Below, in pieces: positions 7,044-13,809 of a stretch of DNA of 19,987 nucleotides. How positions within the stretch are numbered: position 1 is the first letter of the stretch; the number at the start of each line of letters is the position of its first letter. A model generated the notes under the pieces. The model saw nothing but the letters and a program-made list of their open reading frames with translations, was not told the DNA's origin and searched no databases. This DNA comes from MGOM01 sp035693825 (lineage in GTDB: Bacteria; Chloroflexota; Anaerolineae; Anaerolineales; E44-bin32): assembly GCA_035693825.1 (NCBI GenBank), contig DASSGB010000113.1:1-19987 (forward strand), given 5' to 3'. Position numbers and translations under genes: made by a program.

Positions 7044-7478
7044 ATGAAAGCCGCAACCCTTTGCGTCGTCGCCTTTGCCGTGATCGCCTCCGCCTGCGCG
7101 CCTTCCCTGCCGGGCGGCGGCGAGTTGACCATACCCTCGCAGTGGACACTGGTGTCGCTCGGCCCGCAAGGTGAAGAGACGACCTCCATCGAGGGATCAC
7201 CGATCACGATTGAACTCGGACCTGACGGAACGGTCAGCGGGTCCGCAGGCTGTAATTCCTTTGGCGGCGCCTTTGAGCTGCAAGGATCCACCCTGACGTT
7301 CAAGGACGTCTCTTCCACGCTGATGGCCTGTTCGGATGAGTCGGTCACGCAGCTGGAGCAACAGTTCCTCGAAGCACTGCGAACCGCCATCCGGTTTGAA
7401 CTCACCGGGGAGAGTCTGACCATCTGGTATGGGGACGGCCAGAGCAAGCTCGAACTCGTCAGACTGCAGCCTGATTGA
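7044..7478 (+). CDS. META-domain (HslJ-like) lipoprotein
   Basis: This 144-residue protein begins with a hydrophobic signal peptide ending in I-A-S-A-C18, a somewhat unusual lipobox with Ala at -3, so a membrane-anchored lipoprotein is likely. The rest is a META/HslJ domain: W-x-L near the start, a central G-S-A-G-C-N-S-F-G-G, then T-L-M-A-C, then L-E-x-x-F and a final G-x-x-L-x-I. The two cysteines in A-G-C-N and M-A-C are characteristic of the family. HslJ relatives are linked to heat-shock or novobiocin tolerance in E. coli, but the biochemical role is unknown. The ATG at 7044 has a GGAGGA site upstream and is chosen over an earlier in-frame start at 7011. Confidence 0.85.
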   Translation: MKAATLCVVAFAVIASACAPSLPGGGELTIPSQWTLVSLGPQGEETTSIEGSPITIELGPDGTVSGSAGCNSFGGAFELQGSTLTFKDVSSTLMACSDESVTQLEQQFLEALRTAIRFELTGESLTIWYGDGQSKLELVRLQPD

Positions 7479-7512
7479 CCTGCGTCGCCGGGTGACGTGC
7501 CGTGATCCCCCG

Positions 7513-7582
7513 GGGTGGATCGGCGTGGGCCCGCCGGCGCCCTGCACAGGCGCCGAGGGAACGGTCCCGCGTCGATCCACCC
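7513..7582. terminator. Long imperfect hairpin between convergent genes
   Basis: GGGTGGATCGGCGTGGG (7513-7529) pairs with CCCGCGTCGATCCACCC (7566-7582) over 17 bp with two mismatches. An inner GGCGCC-ctgcaca-GGCGCC stem lies between them. The right arm ends one base before the oligoendopeptidase F stop, and the element fills the gap after the META-domain gene. Neither side has a long T-run. It probably ends or shields transcription from both directions, or stabilises 3' ends. Confidence 0.6.
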
Positions 7583-7583
7583 T

Positions 7584-9359
7584 TCAGGGAGCCGGCATCG
7601 CCTCCAGCTCTTCCAGCCCGGCCGTCAACACGTCGAATCCCCCTTGCCAGAATCCGGGATCGCGAATGTCGACACCCGCCGCGGTAAGAATACGCTCCGG
7701 CGAATCGGCACCCCCCGCCTCGAGGATGCGCAGGTACTTCGGGACAAAGGCCTGGCCTTCGCGGCGGTATCGGTTGTAGAGCGAGAGCACCAGCAGCTGG
7801 CCGAAGGCGTAGGCGTAGACGTAGAACGGTGTGTGGTAGATGTGCGGTATCGTCGTCCATTCCGACTGGAACTCTTCGCTCACATCCAGTGAATCCCCAA
7901 ACTGATCCGCCAGATTCTCCACGTACGCCTGGCAGAGCTCGCGTACCGTCGCGCCGCTTTGGATGCGCTCGTGGGCCACGCGCTCGAACAGGGCGAAGTA
8001 CGCCTGGCGCTGGATCGTGGCGTAGTTGTCGTCCATGCGCCGCATGAGCAGGTCGCGACGCAAGACGGGATCCCGTTCCTGCGCCAACAGCCGATCCTCC
8101 ACCAGCATCTCGCCGAAGGTCGAGGCCGTTTCGGCCAGGGGCAGCGCCGGTTGTTGCGTCAGAACGCTGTGGCCGGAGGCCATCAAGGAATGCACCGCGT
8201 GACCAAGTTCGTGGGCCAGCGTCGCCACGTTGCGCGCCTGGCCCTCGTAGGACTGGAGCATCCAGGGCGTCAGCTCCGGGGTAAGCGTGGCGCAGAAGGC
8301 TCCTGAACGCTTCCCCTTGCGCACTTCGCTGTCCACATGGCCTTCGGCCAGGACGCGTTCGGCCATCTCGGCGATGCGCGGATGGAACTCTTCGAAGCTT
8401 TCCAGCACCAGGGAGACCCCCTGCCCGAACTCGTACTGCTTCTCCGAGGAGCCGAGAGGCGCGTAGACGTCGTATCGGCGCAGTCGCTCGACCCCCAGCC
8501 AGCGCGCCTTGAGCCGGAAGTAGCGGCGGAAAATCTCGCCGTTGGCCCGGCAGGTCTCCAGGAGGGTGTCGACGACGGAATCGGGAATGTCGTTGGAGAG
8601 ATTCCGGACGGCCATGGGGCTGGCGTATTTTCGCAGCCCGATATTCTCGCTGTGCCAGTCGCGCACCAGCGCCTGGTACATCTGGCCGAGAATGGCCTGG
8701 TCCGCCGTGAAGACGCGCATCATTTCGCGGTAGGCGGCAGCTCGAAGATCCGGATCGGGCCCGCGGATGAACGGATCCAGTTCGCCGCGTGTGAGTTCCC
8801 GCTCCCGCCCATCGACCCGGAGGCGGAAGGTGTAGCGATTGGTGAGCGTGTCATACAGGGTGATGATCGCCCGGGCACCGGTGACGTCCTTCAGATTGAT
8901 CACCCGCTCTTCGGGCTCACTCAGCGTGTACGGCGACTGCAGCCGAAGGGCCTCCAGCCAGTAACGGAAATCCCCCGCTCCCTCCAGCCGCCGCCGGGCC
9001 TGCGGTTCGGGCAGGGCCTTCCACCACAGCCGGAAGAACAGCGTCCGGTTGTCGAGCTCGGCGCCAAGCTGCTGCATCTGAGCCATGAGCGTTTGCGCCA
9101 GCTGATCTTGCGTGTCTTCGGTGAATTTGAGGAAGGCGAAACCCGAGATGCGGTTCAGCGCCGACACGATTTCGGCGTAGTCGCGCACGACCTGCAGGAA
9201 GACATCCTCCGGCAAATCGTCCCCCAGCCGGTCGCGGTAGCGCTCGAAGGCCGAGGCCTGTTCCTCGACCCTCGCCCGCGCCTGGTCGAAGACCGGATCA
9301 TCGAATCCCAGGAACAGGTCGCTCAGGTCCCATCGACCGATGCGGTAGACCGCACGCAT
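7584..9359 (-). CDS. pepF: Oligoendopeptidase F (M3B metallopeptidase)
   Basis: This 591-residue cytoplasmic zinc peptidase should cleave short peptides. The zinc site is H383-E384-L-G-H387, with the third ligand probably E410 in L-P-L-A-E-T-A-S-T-F-G-E. The C-terminal H-I-Y-H-T-P-F-Y-V-Y-A-Y-A-F-G supplies the family's conserved His/Tyr substrate-binding residues. Length and layout (helical N-terminal lobe, catalytic C-terminal lobe) fit the family. The ATG at 9359 has a GGAGG site six to eight bases upstream. It begins 12 nt after the YchF stop, so the two are probably co-transcribed. No signal peptide is present. Confidence 0.94.
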   Translation of the reverse strand: MRAVYRIGRWDLSDLFLGFDDPVFDQARARVEEQASAFERYRDRLGDDLPEDVFLQVVRDYAEIVSALNRISGFAFLKFTEDTQDQLAQTLMAQMQQLGAELDNRTLFFRLWWKALPEPQARRRLEGAGDFRYWLEALRLQSPYTLSEPEERVINLKDVTGARAIITLYDTLTNRYTFRLRVDGRERELTRGELDPFIRGPDPDLRAAAYREMMRVFTADQAILGQMYQALVRDWHSENIGLRKYASPMAVRNLSNDIPDSVVDTLLETCRANGEIFRRYFRLKARWLGVERLRRYDVYAPLGSSEKQYEFGQGVSLVLESFEEFHPRIAEMAERVLAEGHVDSEVRKGKRSGAFCATLTPELTPWMLQSYEGQARNVATLAHELGHAVHSLMASGHSVLTQQPALPLAETASTFGEMLVEDRLLAQERDPVLRRDLLMRRMDDNYATIQRQAYFALFERVAHERIQSGATVRELCQAYVENLADQFGDSLDVSEEFQSEWTTIPHIYHTPFYVYAYAFGQLLVLSLYNRYRREGQAFVPKYLRILEAGGADSPERILTAAGVDIRDPGFWQGGFDVLTAGLEELEAMPAP

Positions 9360-9371
9360 TCGGCGCCTCCG

Positions 9372-10445
9372 TCACACGTTGAACTTGATGTGCACGACGT
9401 CTCCGTCGGCCACGACGTAGTCCTTGCCTTCGGACCGCAACCTGGCCTCGCTGCGCGCTCGCGCCAGGGTCTCCATCTCGAGCATCTGATCCCAGGGGAT
9501 GACCTCCGCCCGGATGAAACCGCGCGCCAGGTCGGTGTGAATCGTGTCGGCCGCCTCGAGGGCCGTCGCGCCGCGCGACAACGTCCAGGCTTTCACCTCG
9601 TCCTCCCCTACCGTGAAGAACGAATGCAGTCCGAGGAGATCGTACGAGGCCCGGATGACCTTCAGCCTTCCCGGCTCGTCGATGCCGTATTCCCGCAGGA
9701 AATCGGCCGCCTCGTCGGGGGGCATCTGAGCGATTTCCATCTCGAGCTTCCCCTGAAGTCCGAGGACCTGGGTCCTGGGGGTGGGCGCCTCCAGCGCCGG
9801 CAAGACACCGCCTTCCGCCAGATTGACGACGACCAGCATCGGCGTGCGCGACAGCAGTCCGAACCCGGACAGCATGCGTTCTTCCTCCGCCGTGAACGAT
9901 GCAGACCGGAGGGCCCTCTGCTGGTTGAGATCGTGCGCCACACGCTCCCAGAGCGCCGCCTCTCGGTCGATGACCGCCCGGTCGCGCATGACCTTCTGAC
10001 GCTCTTCCTTCAGCCGCTCGAGACGGCGTTCGGCCGTCAGCATATCGTTCAGCACGAACTCGGCCTCGAGCGCGGCCAGGTCGCGCACCGGGTCGACGCG
10101 GCCGTCGGGGTGCGGAACGGCCGGATCCTCGAACGCCCGCACCACGTGTACAAAACCTTCCATCTGGGACAGGTGATTCAGGAGGGGACCGGCCAGGCCC
10201 TCGCGGCCGACGGCCGCCCGCAGCCCGCCGATATCGGCGTAGGTGACTTTGGCGTGGGTCGTCTTGCGCGGACGGAAGAGGCGGCTCAGCGCCTCGAGGC
10301 GCTCATCCGGAACGTCGGCCACCGCCGTGTGCACATCGATCCGCCCCGGCGCGTGCACTTCGCCCGTGGGCAAATGCCCTCCGGTCAGCGCATTGAATAG
10401 AGTTGTCTTGCCGGCCGATGGCAGTCCGATGATTCCCAGTCGCAT
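9372..10445 (-). CDS. ychF: YchF/OLA1-family ribosome-associated P-loop NTPase
   Basis: This 357-residue protein is a YchF-type Obg-related NTPase. The Walker A sequence is G-L-P-S-A-G-K-T-T, somewhat changed from the usual G-L-P-N-V-G-K-S-T but with all catalytic positions kept. The G3 region reads Y-A-D-I-G-G. The G4 position is N-L-A-E instead of NKxD; this type of change gives YchF its preference for ATP over GTP. A helical region follows, and the C-terminus is the TGS-like end G-D-V-V-H-I-K-F-N-V. YchF proteins bind ribosomes and affect translation and stress responses. The ATG at 10445 lacks a clear Shine-Dalgarno sequence. The gene is divergent from tRNA-Leu, with only about 70 bp between them. 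Confidence 0.93.
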   Translation of the reverse strand: MRLGIIGLPSAGKTTLFNALTGGHLPTGEVHAPGRIDVHTAVADVPDERLEALSRLFRPRKTTHAKVTYADIGGLRAAVGREGLAGPLLNHLSQMEGFVHVVRAFEDPAVPHPDGRVDPVRDLAALEAEFVLNDMLTAERRLERLKEERQKVMRDRAVIDREAALWERVAHDLNQQRALRSASFTAEEERMLSGFGLLSRTPMLVVVNLAEGGVLPALEAPTPRTQVLGLQGKLEMEIAQMPPDEAADFLREYGIDEPGRLKVIRASYDLLGLHSFFTVGEDEVKAWTLSRGATALEAADTIHTDLARGFIRAEVIPWDQMLEMETLARARSEARLRSEGKDYVVADGDVVHIKFNV

Positions 10446-10477
10446 GAGGTGTGAGGGGCGCTTTCCGGGGCGTTGTC

Positions 10478-10506
10478 TTGACCGACCTACCCCGTTGGTC
10501 TATACT
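10478..10506 (+). promoter_or_regulatory. sigma70-type promoter of tRNA-Leu
   Basis: TTGACC (10478-10483) and TATACT (10501-10506) are separated by exactly 17 bp. Initiation would fall a few bases before the tRNA 5' end at 10516. This is the best-matching promoter in the window. Confidence 0.8.
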
Positions 10507-10515
10507 CGACCTGCG

Positions 10516-10600
10516 GCCGAAGTGGCGGAACTGGCAGACGCGCGCGACTCAAAATCGCGTTCCTTCGGGAGTGTGGGTTCGAGTCCCACCTTCGGCACCA
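10516..10600 (+). tRNA. tRNA-Leu (anticodon CAA)
   Basis: The acceptor stem GCCGAAG (10516-10522) pairs with CTTCGGC (10590-10596), followed by A73 and an encoded CCA (10598-10600). The anticodon loop is CTCAAAA with CAA at the anticodon, reading UUG. A long variable arm and a canonical T arm (GTGGG-TTCGAGT-CCCAC) complete the class II tRNA. No duplicated 3' end or integrase gene is visible nearby. Confidence 0.97.
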
Positions 10601-10620
10601 AGCGATTATAACCGCCCGCC

Positions 10621-10653
10621 CCAAACCCGTTTTTCGAAAGAAGACGGGTTTGG
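10621..10653 (+). terminator. Hairpin between tRNA-Leu and the membrane-anchored pair
   Basis: CCAAACCCGT (10621-10630) and ACGGGTTTGG (10644-10653) are perfect 10-bp arms around a 13-nt loop containing TTTCGAAA. It lies 20 bp after the tRNA and 16 bp before the next ATG. It could terminate or process the tRNA transcript or act as an attenuator for the genes downstream. No T-run follows the stem. Confidence 0.55.
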
Positions 10654-10669
10654 TCTGTGGAACTCCACG

Positions 10670-11029
10670 ATGTCGCTGCGCTCCCCTCGATTGTGGCTCG
10701 GCCTGGCCCTCGGCATCGCCGCCGGTCTGCTCTACGGTTGGGTCCTGCAGCCGGTCGAGCTGTACGACACGGCGCCCTCCAGCCTGCGCGAGGACTACCG
10801 CACGGACTACGTGCTGATGGTGGCGGAGGCCTACGGCGTTGAGGCGGATCGGACTCAGGCCGTGGTGCGCCTGGCGGCCCTGGGCCCCCAACCCCCGATC
10901 GAATTCGTCGAGAGCGCCATCGCCTACGCGACCGCCAATGGCTTCGCCGCGCAGGACATCGAGCGCCTCAGCCGTCTGGCGCGCGGGCTGGGGACGGCGC
11001 CTCCCGCGGCGGGAATCCAGCCGCCATGA
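10670..11029 (+). CDS. Membrane-anchored protein of unknown function, paralogue A
   Basis: This 119-residue protein has one N-terminal membrane segment (about residues 8-26) and a mainly helical, alanine-rich remainder. I cannot assign a named family. Its first 70 residues match the start of the next gene: A-L-G-x-A-x-G-L-x-Y-x-W-V-x-x-P-V, then P-x-x-L-R-x-D, D-Y and A-Y. It ends in a short Pro/Ala-rich tail. The ATG at 10670 has no clear ribosome site, and the nearest visible promoter is that of tRNA-Leu. Its stop overlaps the next start by four bases (ATGA), so the two paralogues are probably made together and may act in one complex. Confidence 0.8.
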   Translation: MSLRSPRLWLGLALGIAAGLLYGWVLQPVELYDTAPSSLREDYRTDYVLMVAEAYGVEADRTQAVVRLAALGPQPPIEFVESAIAYATANGFAAQDIERLSRLARGLGTAPPAAGIQPP

Positions 11030-11811
11030 GCCGCGGAATCTTGCCACTGCTGGTGGGCATCGCTCTCGGCCTGGCCGGCGGTCTCACCTACGCCTGGGTC
11101 ATCGATCCGGTTCAATTCACCAGCACGTCCCCGGCCGCGTTGCGCGCCGATTTCCAGGCCGATTACCTCACCTTGATCGCCTCCGCCTATGCCTCGACGC
11201 GGGACCTCGATCGCGCCCGCGCCCGGCTGGCGTTGTTCTCCGACCCCAACCCCGCCGAAACGCTGGGCGCACTGGCTCAGGCCCGGTTGGCTTCAGGCGG
11301 GCCGATGGCCGAAGCCCAGGCTCTGGCACTCCTGGCCGGGGACCTCGGCGTTCGCCCCTCCCCGCTGCCAACCTCGGGCACGCCGAGCCCCGGCTCGCGC
11401 CCCAGCGGCTCACCCACCGTTGCCCGCAGCCCGACCGTTCGCCCATCGCCCACGGTCACCCGCACGCCGGGAGCTCCCTTCCGAGTCGACAGCCGCGAAC
11501 TCGTCTGCGATATCGACCAACAAATCCCCCGCCTGCGAGTCCGGGTGTTCGACTCGGCGGGCCAGGGCGTGCCCGGAGTCGAGGTGCTGGTGGTCTGGGA
11601 AGACGGCCAGGATCACTTCTTCACCGGACTCAAGCCGGAACTGGGAAGCGGCTTTGGCGATTTCACGATGACCGAAGGCGTTACGTACACCGTCCGCCTG
11701 GCCGAGTCGGACGCTTTGGCCACCGGCCTCGTCGCGGAAACATGCACAGAGGACGGCGAGACCTTCCCCGGATCGTGGGAGTTGGTGTTCGTGCAGCCGG
11801 AGGAATCGTAG
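11026..11811 (+). CDS. Membrane-anchored protein with P/S/T linker and beta domain, paralogue B
   Basis: This 261-residue protein has three parts. Residues 1-105 are a membrane segment plus helical module related to the whole of the preceding protein. Residues 111-150 are a Pro/Ser/Thr/Arg-rich linker with repeated S-P-T-V and R-P-S-P units. Residues 151-261 look like an Ig-like or carboxypeptidase-regulatory-like beta domain (L-R-V-R-V-F-D-S-A-G-Q-G-V-P-G-V-E-V), with cysteines at 161 and 240 that could form a disulfide. An extracytoplasmic C-terminal domain on a flexible stalk is likely. The start overlaps the previous stop (ATGA). The stop codon lies within the left arm of the inverted repeat at 11808. 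No function can be given. Confidence 0.83.
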   Translation: MSRGILPLLVGIALGLAGGLTYAWVIDPVQFTSTSPAALRADFQADYLTLIASAYASTRDLDRARARLALFSDPNPAETLGALAQARLASGGPMAEAQALALLAGDLGVRPSPLPTSGTPSPGSRPSGSPTVARSPTVRPSPTVTRTPGAPFRVDSRELVCDIDQQIPRLRVRVFDSAGQGVPGVEVLVVWEDGQDHFFTGLKPELGSGFGDFTMTEGVTYTVRLAESDALATGLVAETCTEDGETFPGSWELVFVQPEES

Positions 11812-11880
11812 GGGCACGCCATGCCGTCTCGCACCGGCGTGCCGCCGGGCTCCGCGGCACGAACGGTGGCGTGCCCCTAC
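11808..11880. repeat. REP-like 14-bp inverted repeat spanning a stop codon
   Basis: GTAGGGGCACGCCA (11808-11821) and TGGCGTGCCCCTAC (11867-11880) are perfect inverted copies. A third copy of the core, GGCGTGCC (11836-11843), lets the left arm pair in two alternative ways. The TAG at 11809-11811 that ends the upstream gene lies in the left arm. GC-rich palindromes beginning GTAGGGGC are known as interspersed repeats in some bacterial genomes; copy number here cannot be judged from one window. Confidence 0.7.
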
Positions 11881-11907
11881 ATGTTCGTCCCCTCATTAAG
11901 AACAAAA

Positions 11908-11926
11908 GGCCGCGCTCGGCGCGGCC
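11908..11926 (-). terminator. Intrinsic terminator after the bactofilin gene
   Basis: GGCCGCGC-tcg-GCGCGGCC forms a perfect 8-bp GC stem. On the minus strand it is followed by TTTTGTTCTT, the T-rich tract expected of an intrinsic terminator. It lies 22 bp beyond the bactofilin stop and would end the long minus-strand gene run. On the plus strand only two T residues follow, so it works mainly in the minus direction. Confidence 0.8.
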
Positions 11927-11947
11927 TTCATGTATCGGGCCTGCACG

Positions 11948-12358
11948 TCATTCCCCGGAGGAGGCCGCCTCTTGCGCGCCGCTTTCCGGCGGCAATTCGA
12001 TCCTCTCCTCCATGGTGATCTGACCGCGCAGAAACGCGCCCTCCTCCGTGGAGAAAGAGGCTGTCACCACGTTTCCCCACACGCGCCCGGTGCGATGGAT
12101 CTCGACTCGTTGGGCGGTGATATCGCCTCGCACGGACCCGGCCACGACGACCGTTTCGGCCCTCAAATGTCGACAGGTCACTCGACCTTGCTCGCCCACC
12201 ACGACCAGGCCGTGCAGCTCTACGTCGCCCTCATAGGCCCCTTCGATGCGGACGCCGCCTGTGCCGGTCAGCGTGCCCTTCAGGGCCAGGCCGGCTCCGA
12301 TGACCGAGTCGACCCGGTCCACCCCCTCCTGCGGTGTCTCATCTTTTCGTCGGAACAT
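11948..12358 (-). CDS. Bactofilin-family polymer-forming protein
   Basis: This 136-residue protein matches the bactofilin (DUF583) family, whose members form nucleotide-free cytoskeletal filaments through a right-handed beta-helix. The core runs from about S22 to M120 with repeating short turns such as G-T-L-T-G-T-G-G-V-R-I-E-G, Y-E-G-D-V, V-R-G-D-I-T-A and I-H-R-T-G-R-V-W-G-N-V. The N- and C-termini are short and disordered, as usual for the family. Two adjacent ATGs follow the upstream stop (ATGATGA on the coding strand). The second, at 12358, sits four bases after GGAGG, while the first is only one base away, so 12358 is chosen. It is the last gene of the run and is followed by a good terminator. 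Confidence 0.87.
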   Translation of the reverse strand: MFRRKDETPQEGVDRVDSVIGAGLALKGTLTGTGGVRIEGAYEGDVELHGLVVVGEQGRVTCRHLRAETVVVAGSVRGDITAQRVEIHRTGRVWGNVVTASFSTEEGAFLRGQITMEERIELPPESGAQEAASSGE

Positions 12359-13398
12359 CATGCCTCCCGGCGACCGGCCCGGCTTGCTGTCCGCCGGGCC
12401 GGCGCCAGATCGCGGGCCGCCGGCAGTCCGCCGGCACCATGCGCCGCAAGTGTGGCTCGAAGGATCGCCTGGGTCACCACTTCGGCCGCGTGCGCGCCCA
12501 CCAGGTTGACATCCGAAGCCTTGGGCCCGGTCGACAAGGCGAAGAGACAATCTCCATCGAGCAAGGTGTGGGCCGGCCGGATGGCCCGGGCCACACCGTC
12601 ATGCGCCATCTGCGCAACAAAATTGACCTGCTCCTTGGTGAGCCTGGCGTTGGTCGCCACGACGCCGATGACGGTGTTGGCCCGGCTGGCCAGGCGCAGG
12701 ATCGTCCTTCCCGGAACCGACCGCATCATCTTCATCGTGTCGGCGAAAGGTCCGGCCCCTCCCAGGCGCAGCGGCCCTCGCCCAACGGGCCGCACTCCGG
12801 CAAGGATGCGGCCGTCCGCCGGGTCGACAACATCTCCGAGCGAGTTGACCGCCACCAGGGCGCCCACGATCACGCCCCCTCCCAGATCGAGGCTCGCCGT
12901 GCCGATGCCCGCCTTCATCGCCCCGGCCGTTCCGAAGATCTTTCCCACCGAGGCCCCCATGCCGGCGCCCACATTTCCTTCGGCCGGACGGTCGGTCGAG
13001 GCGCGGCGACAGGCCTCGTATCCCATGGTCGCGTCGGGGCGTACGTTCGACCGGCCAAGTCCCAGATCGAACAGGATCGCGGCCGGAACGATCGGCACGC
13101 GGACCACACGCGTGTCGAAGCCGATGCGCTTCTCCTCGAGGTAGCGCACCACCCCCGTGGCCGCCTCCAGGCCGAACGCCGAGCCGCCCGCCAGCAGCAC
13201 AGCATGAACGCGCTGCACCAGATGCAGCGGCCGAAGCAGATCGGTCTCGCGGGTGCCCGGAGCCCCGCCGCGCACGTCGACCCCGCCGACGGCCCCGCGC
13301 TCGCACAACACGACGGAACATCCGGTCAGCGCTTCGTAATCATCCGCCTGGCCGACCTTGATGCCCGGCACATCGGTGATGGCATTGTCCAGCGGCAT
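12358..13398 (-). CDS. P1/S58-family (DmpA-like) self-cleaving aminopeptidase
   Basis: This 346-residue protein belongs to the Ntn-like S58 family (L-aminopeptidase/D-esterase, DmpA, BapA). Members cut themselves in two, and the new N-terminal Ser or Thr becomes the nucleophile. Family motifs are G-G-S-A-F-G-L (71-77), N-V-G-A-G-M-G-A-S-V-G-K (142-153) and V-G-A-L-V-A-V-N. The expected cleavage site is N241/T242 in A-N-T-V-I-G-V-V-A-T, followed by L-T-K and a D-G-D near 281-283. The Arg/Ala-rich C-terminus is not part of the conserved fold. The start at 13398 lies in a 15-bp palindrome, ATCAGGG-T-CCCTGAT (13397-13411), shared with the stop of the preceding lipoprotein gene. The natural substrate is unknown. 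Confidence 0.9.
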   Translation of the reverse strand: MPLDNAITDVPGIKVGQADDYEALTGCSVVLCERGAVGGVDVRGGAPGTRETDLLRPLHLVQRVHAVLLAGGSAFGLEAATGVVRYLEEKRIGFDTRVVRVPIVPAAILFDLGLGRSNVRPDATMGYEACRRASTDRPAEGNVGAGMGASVGKIFGTAGAMKAGIGTASLDLGGGVIVGALVAVNSLGDVVDPADGRILAGVRPVGRGPLRLGGAGPFADTMKMMRSVPGRTILRLASRANTVIGVVATNARLTKEQVNFVAQMAHDGVARAIRPAHTLLDGDCLFALSTGPKASDVNLVGAHAAEVVTQAILRATLAAHGAGGLPAARDLAPARRTASRAGRREA

Positions 13399-13410
13399 CA
13401 GGGTCCCTGA

Positions 13411-13809
13411 TCAGCGAATGCCACTATCGTAAATGACGTCGAGCCGAAGCCACTGACCGGCGACGATCGTGAAGTCCACCGGCGAGGCAAACGGCAGCCC
13501 GCCTTCCCCAGGCTGAGGAACCAGGCGGTACGAACCGGGCGGCAGAGGAATGCGGAACGATCCATCCTCCGTCGACTCGCCTCGCGCCACCGTTCGTCCG
13601 TTCGCATCCTCGACGACCAGCTCGGCTGCGATAGGAGCGTCAGGGCAATCGGTCCCCACCTGAACCACCGGACACATCGGACCGATCCAGACCTGGCCCT
13701 CGATTCCGGAGTCGACCGCGGGCGGCGGGGCGCAAGAAGCCAGCAGCACTGCGGCCGCGGCCAGCACCAGCGCGGCGCTCTGGCGAAGGGAATCCTTGGC
13801 TGTGGCCAT
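13411..13809 (-). CDS. Lipoprotein with carboxypeptidase-regulatory-like beta domain
   Basis: This 132-residue protein begins with a signal peptide ending in a good lipobox, L-L-A-S-C. The rest resembles a single carboxypeptidase-regulatory-like beta-sandwich: G-I-E-G-Q-V near the start, then E-D-G-S-F-R-I-P-L-P-P-G-S-Y-R-L, and a final V-I-Y-D-S-G-I-R. Two extra cysteines (in G-P-M-C-P and T-D-C-P) lie close together after the anchor and may form a disulfide. The ATG at 13809 overlaps the adenosine-specific kinase stop by one base (TGATG). An open frame continues upstream to 14133, but that part is antisense-free overlap with the kinase gene and is not used. No catalytic function is expected. 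Confidence 0.8.
   Translation of the reverse strand: MATAKDSLRQSAALVLAAAAVLLASCAPPPAVDSGIEGQVWIGPMCPVVQVGTDCPDAPIAAELVVEDANGRTVARGESTEDGSFRIPLPPGSYRLVPQPGEGGLPFASPVDFTIVAGQWLRLDVIYDSGIR

Noticed and set aside
8337..10400. 687-codon open frame on the plus strand opposite pepF and ychF
   Set aside because: It spans two well-supported minus-strand genes and the gap between them. Its translation has no recognisable motif and is rich in residues expected from antisense of GC-rich codons.
10516..10620. tRNA-Leu as an integration site of a mobile element
   Set aside because: No integrase, no second copy of the tRNA 3' end and no change in composition downstream are visible.
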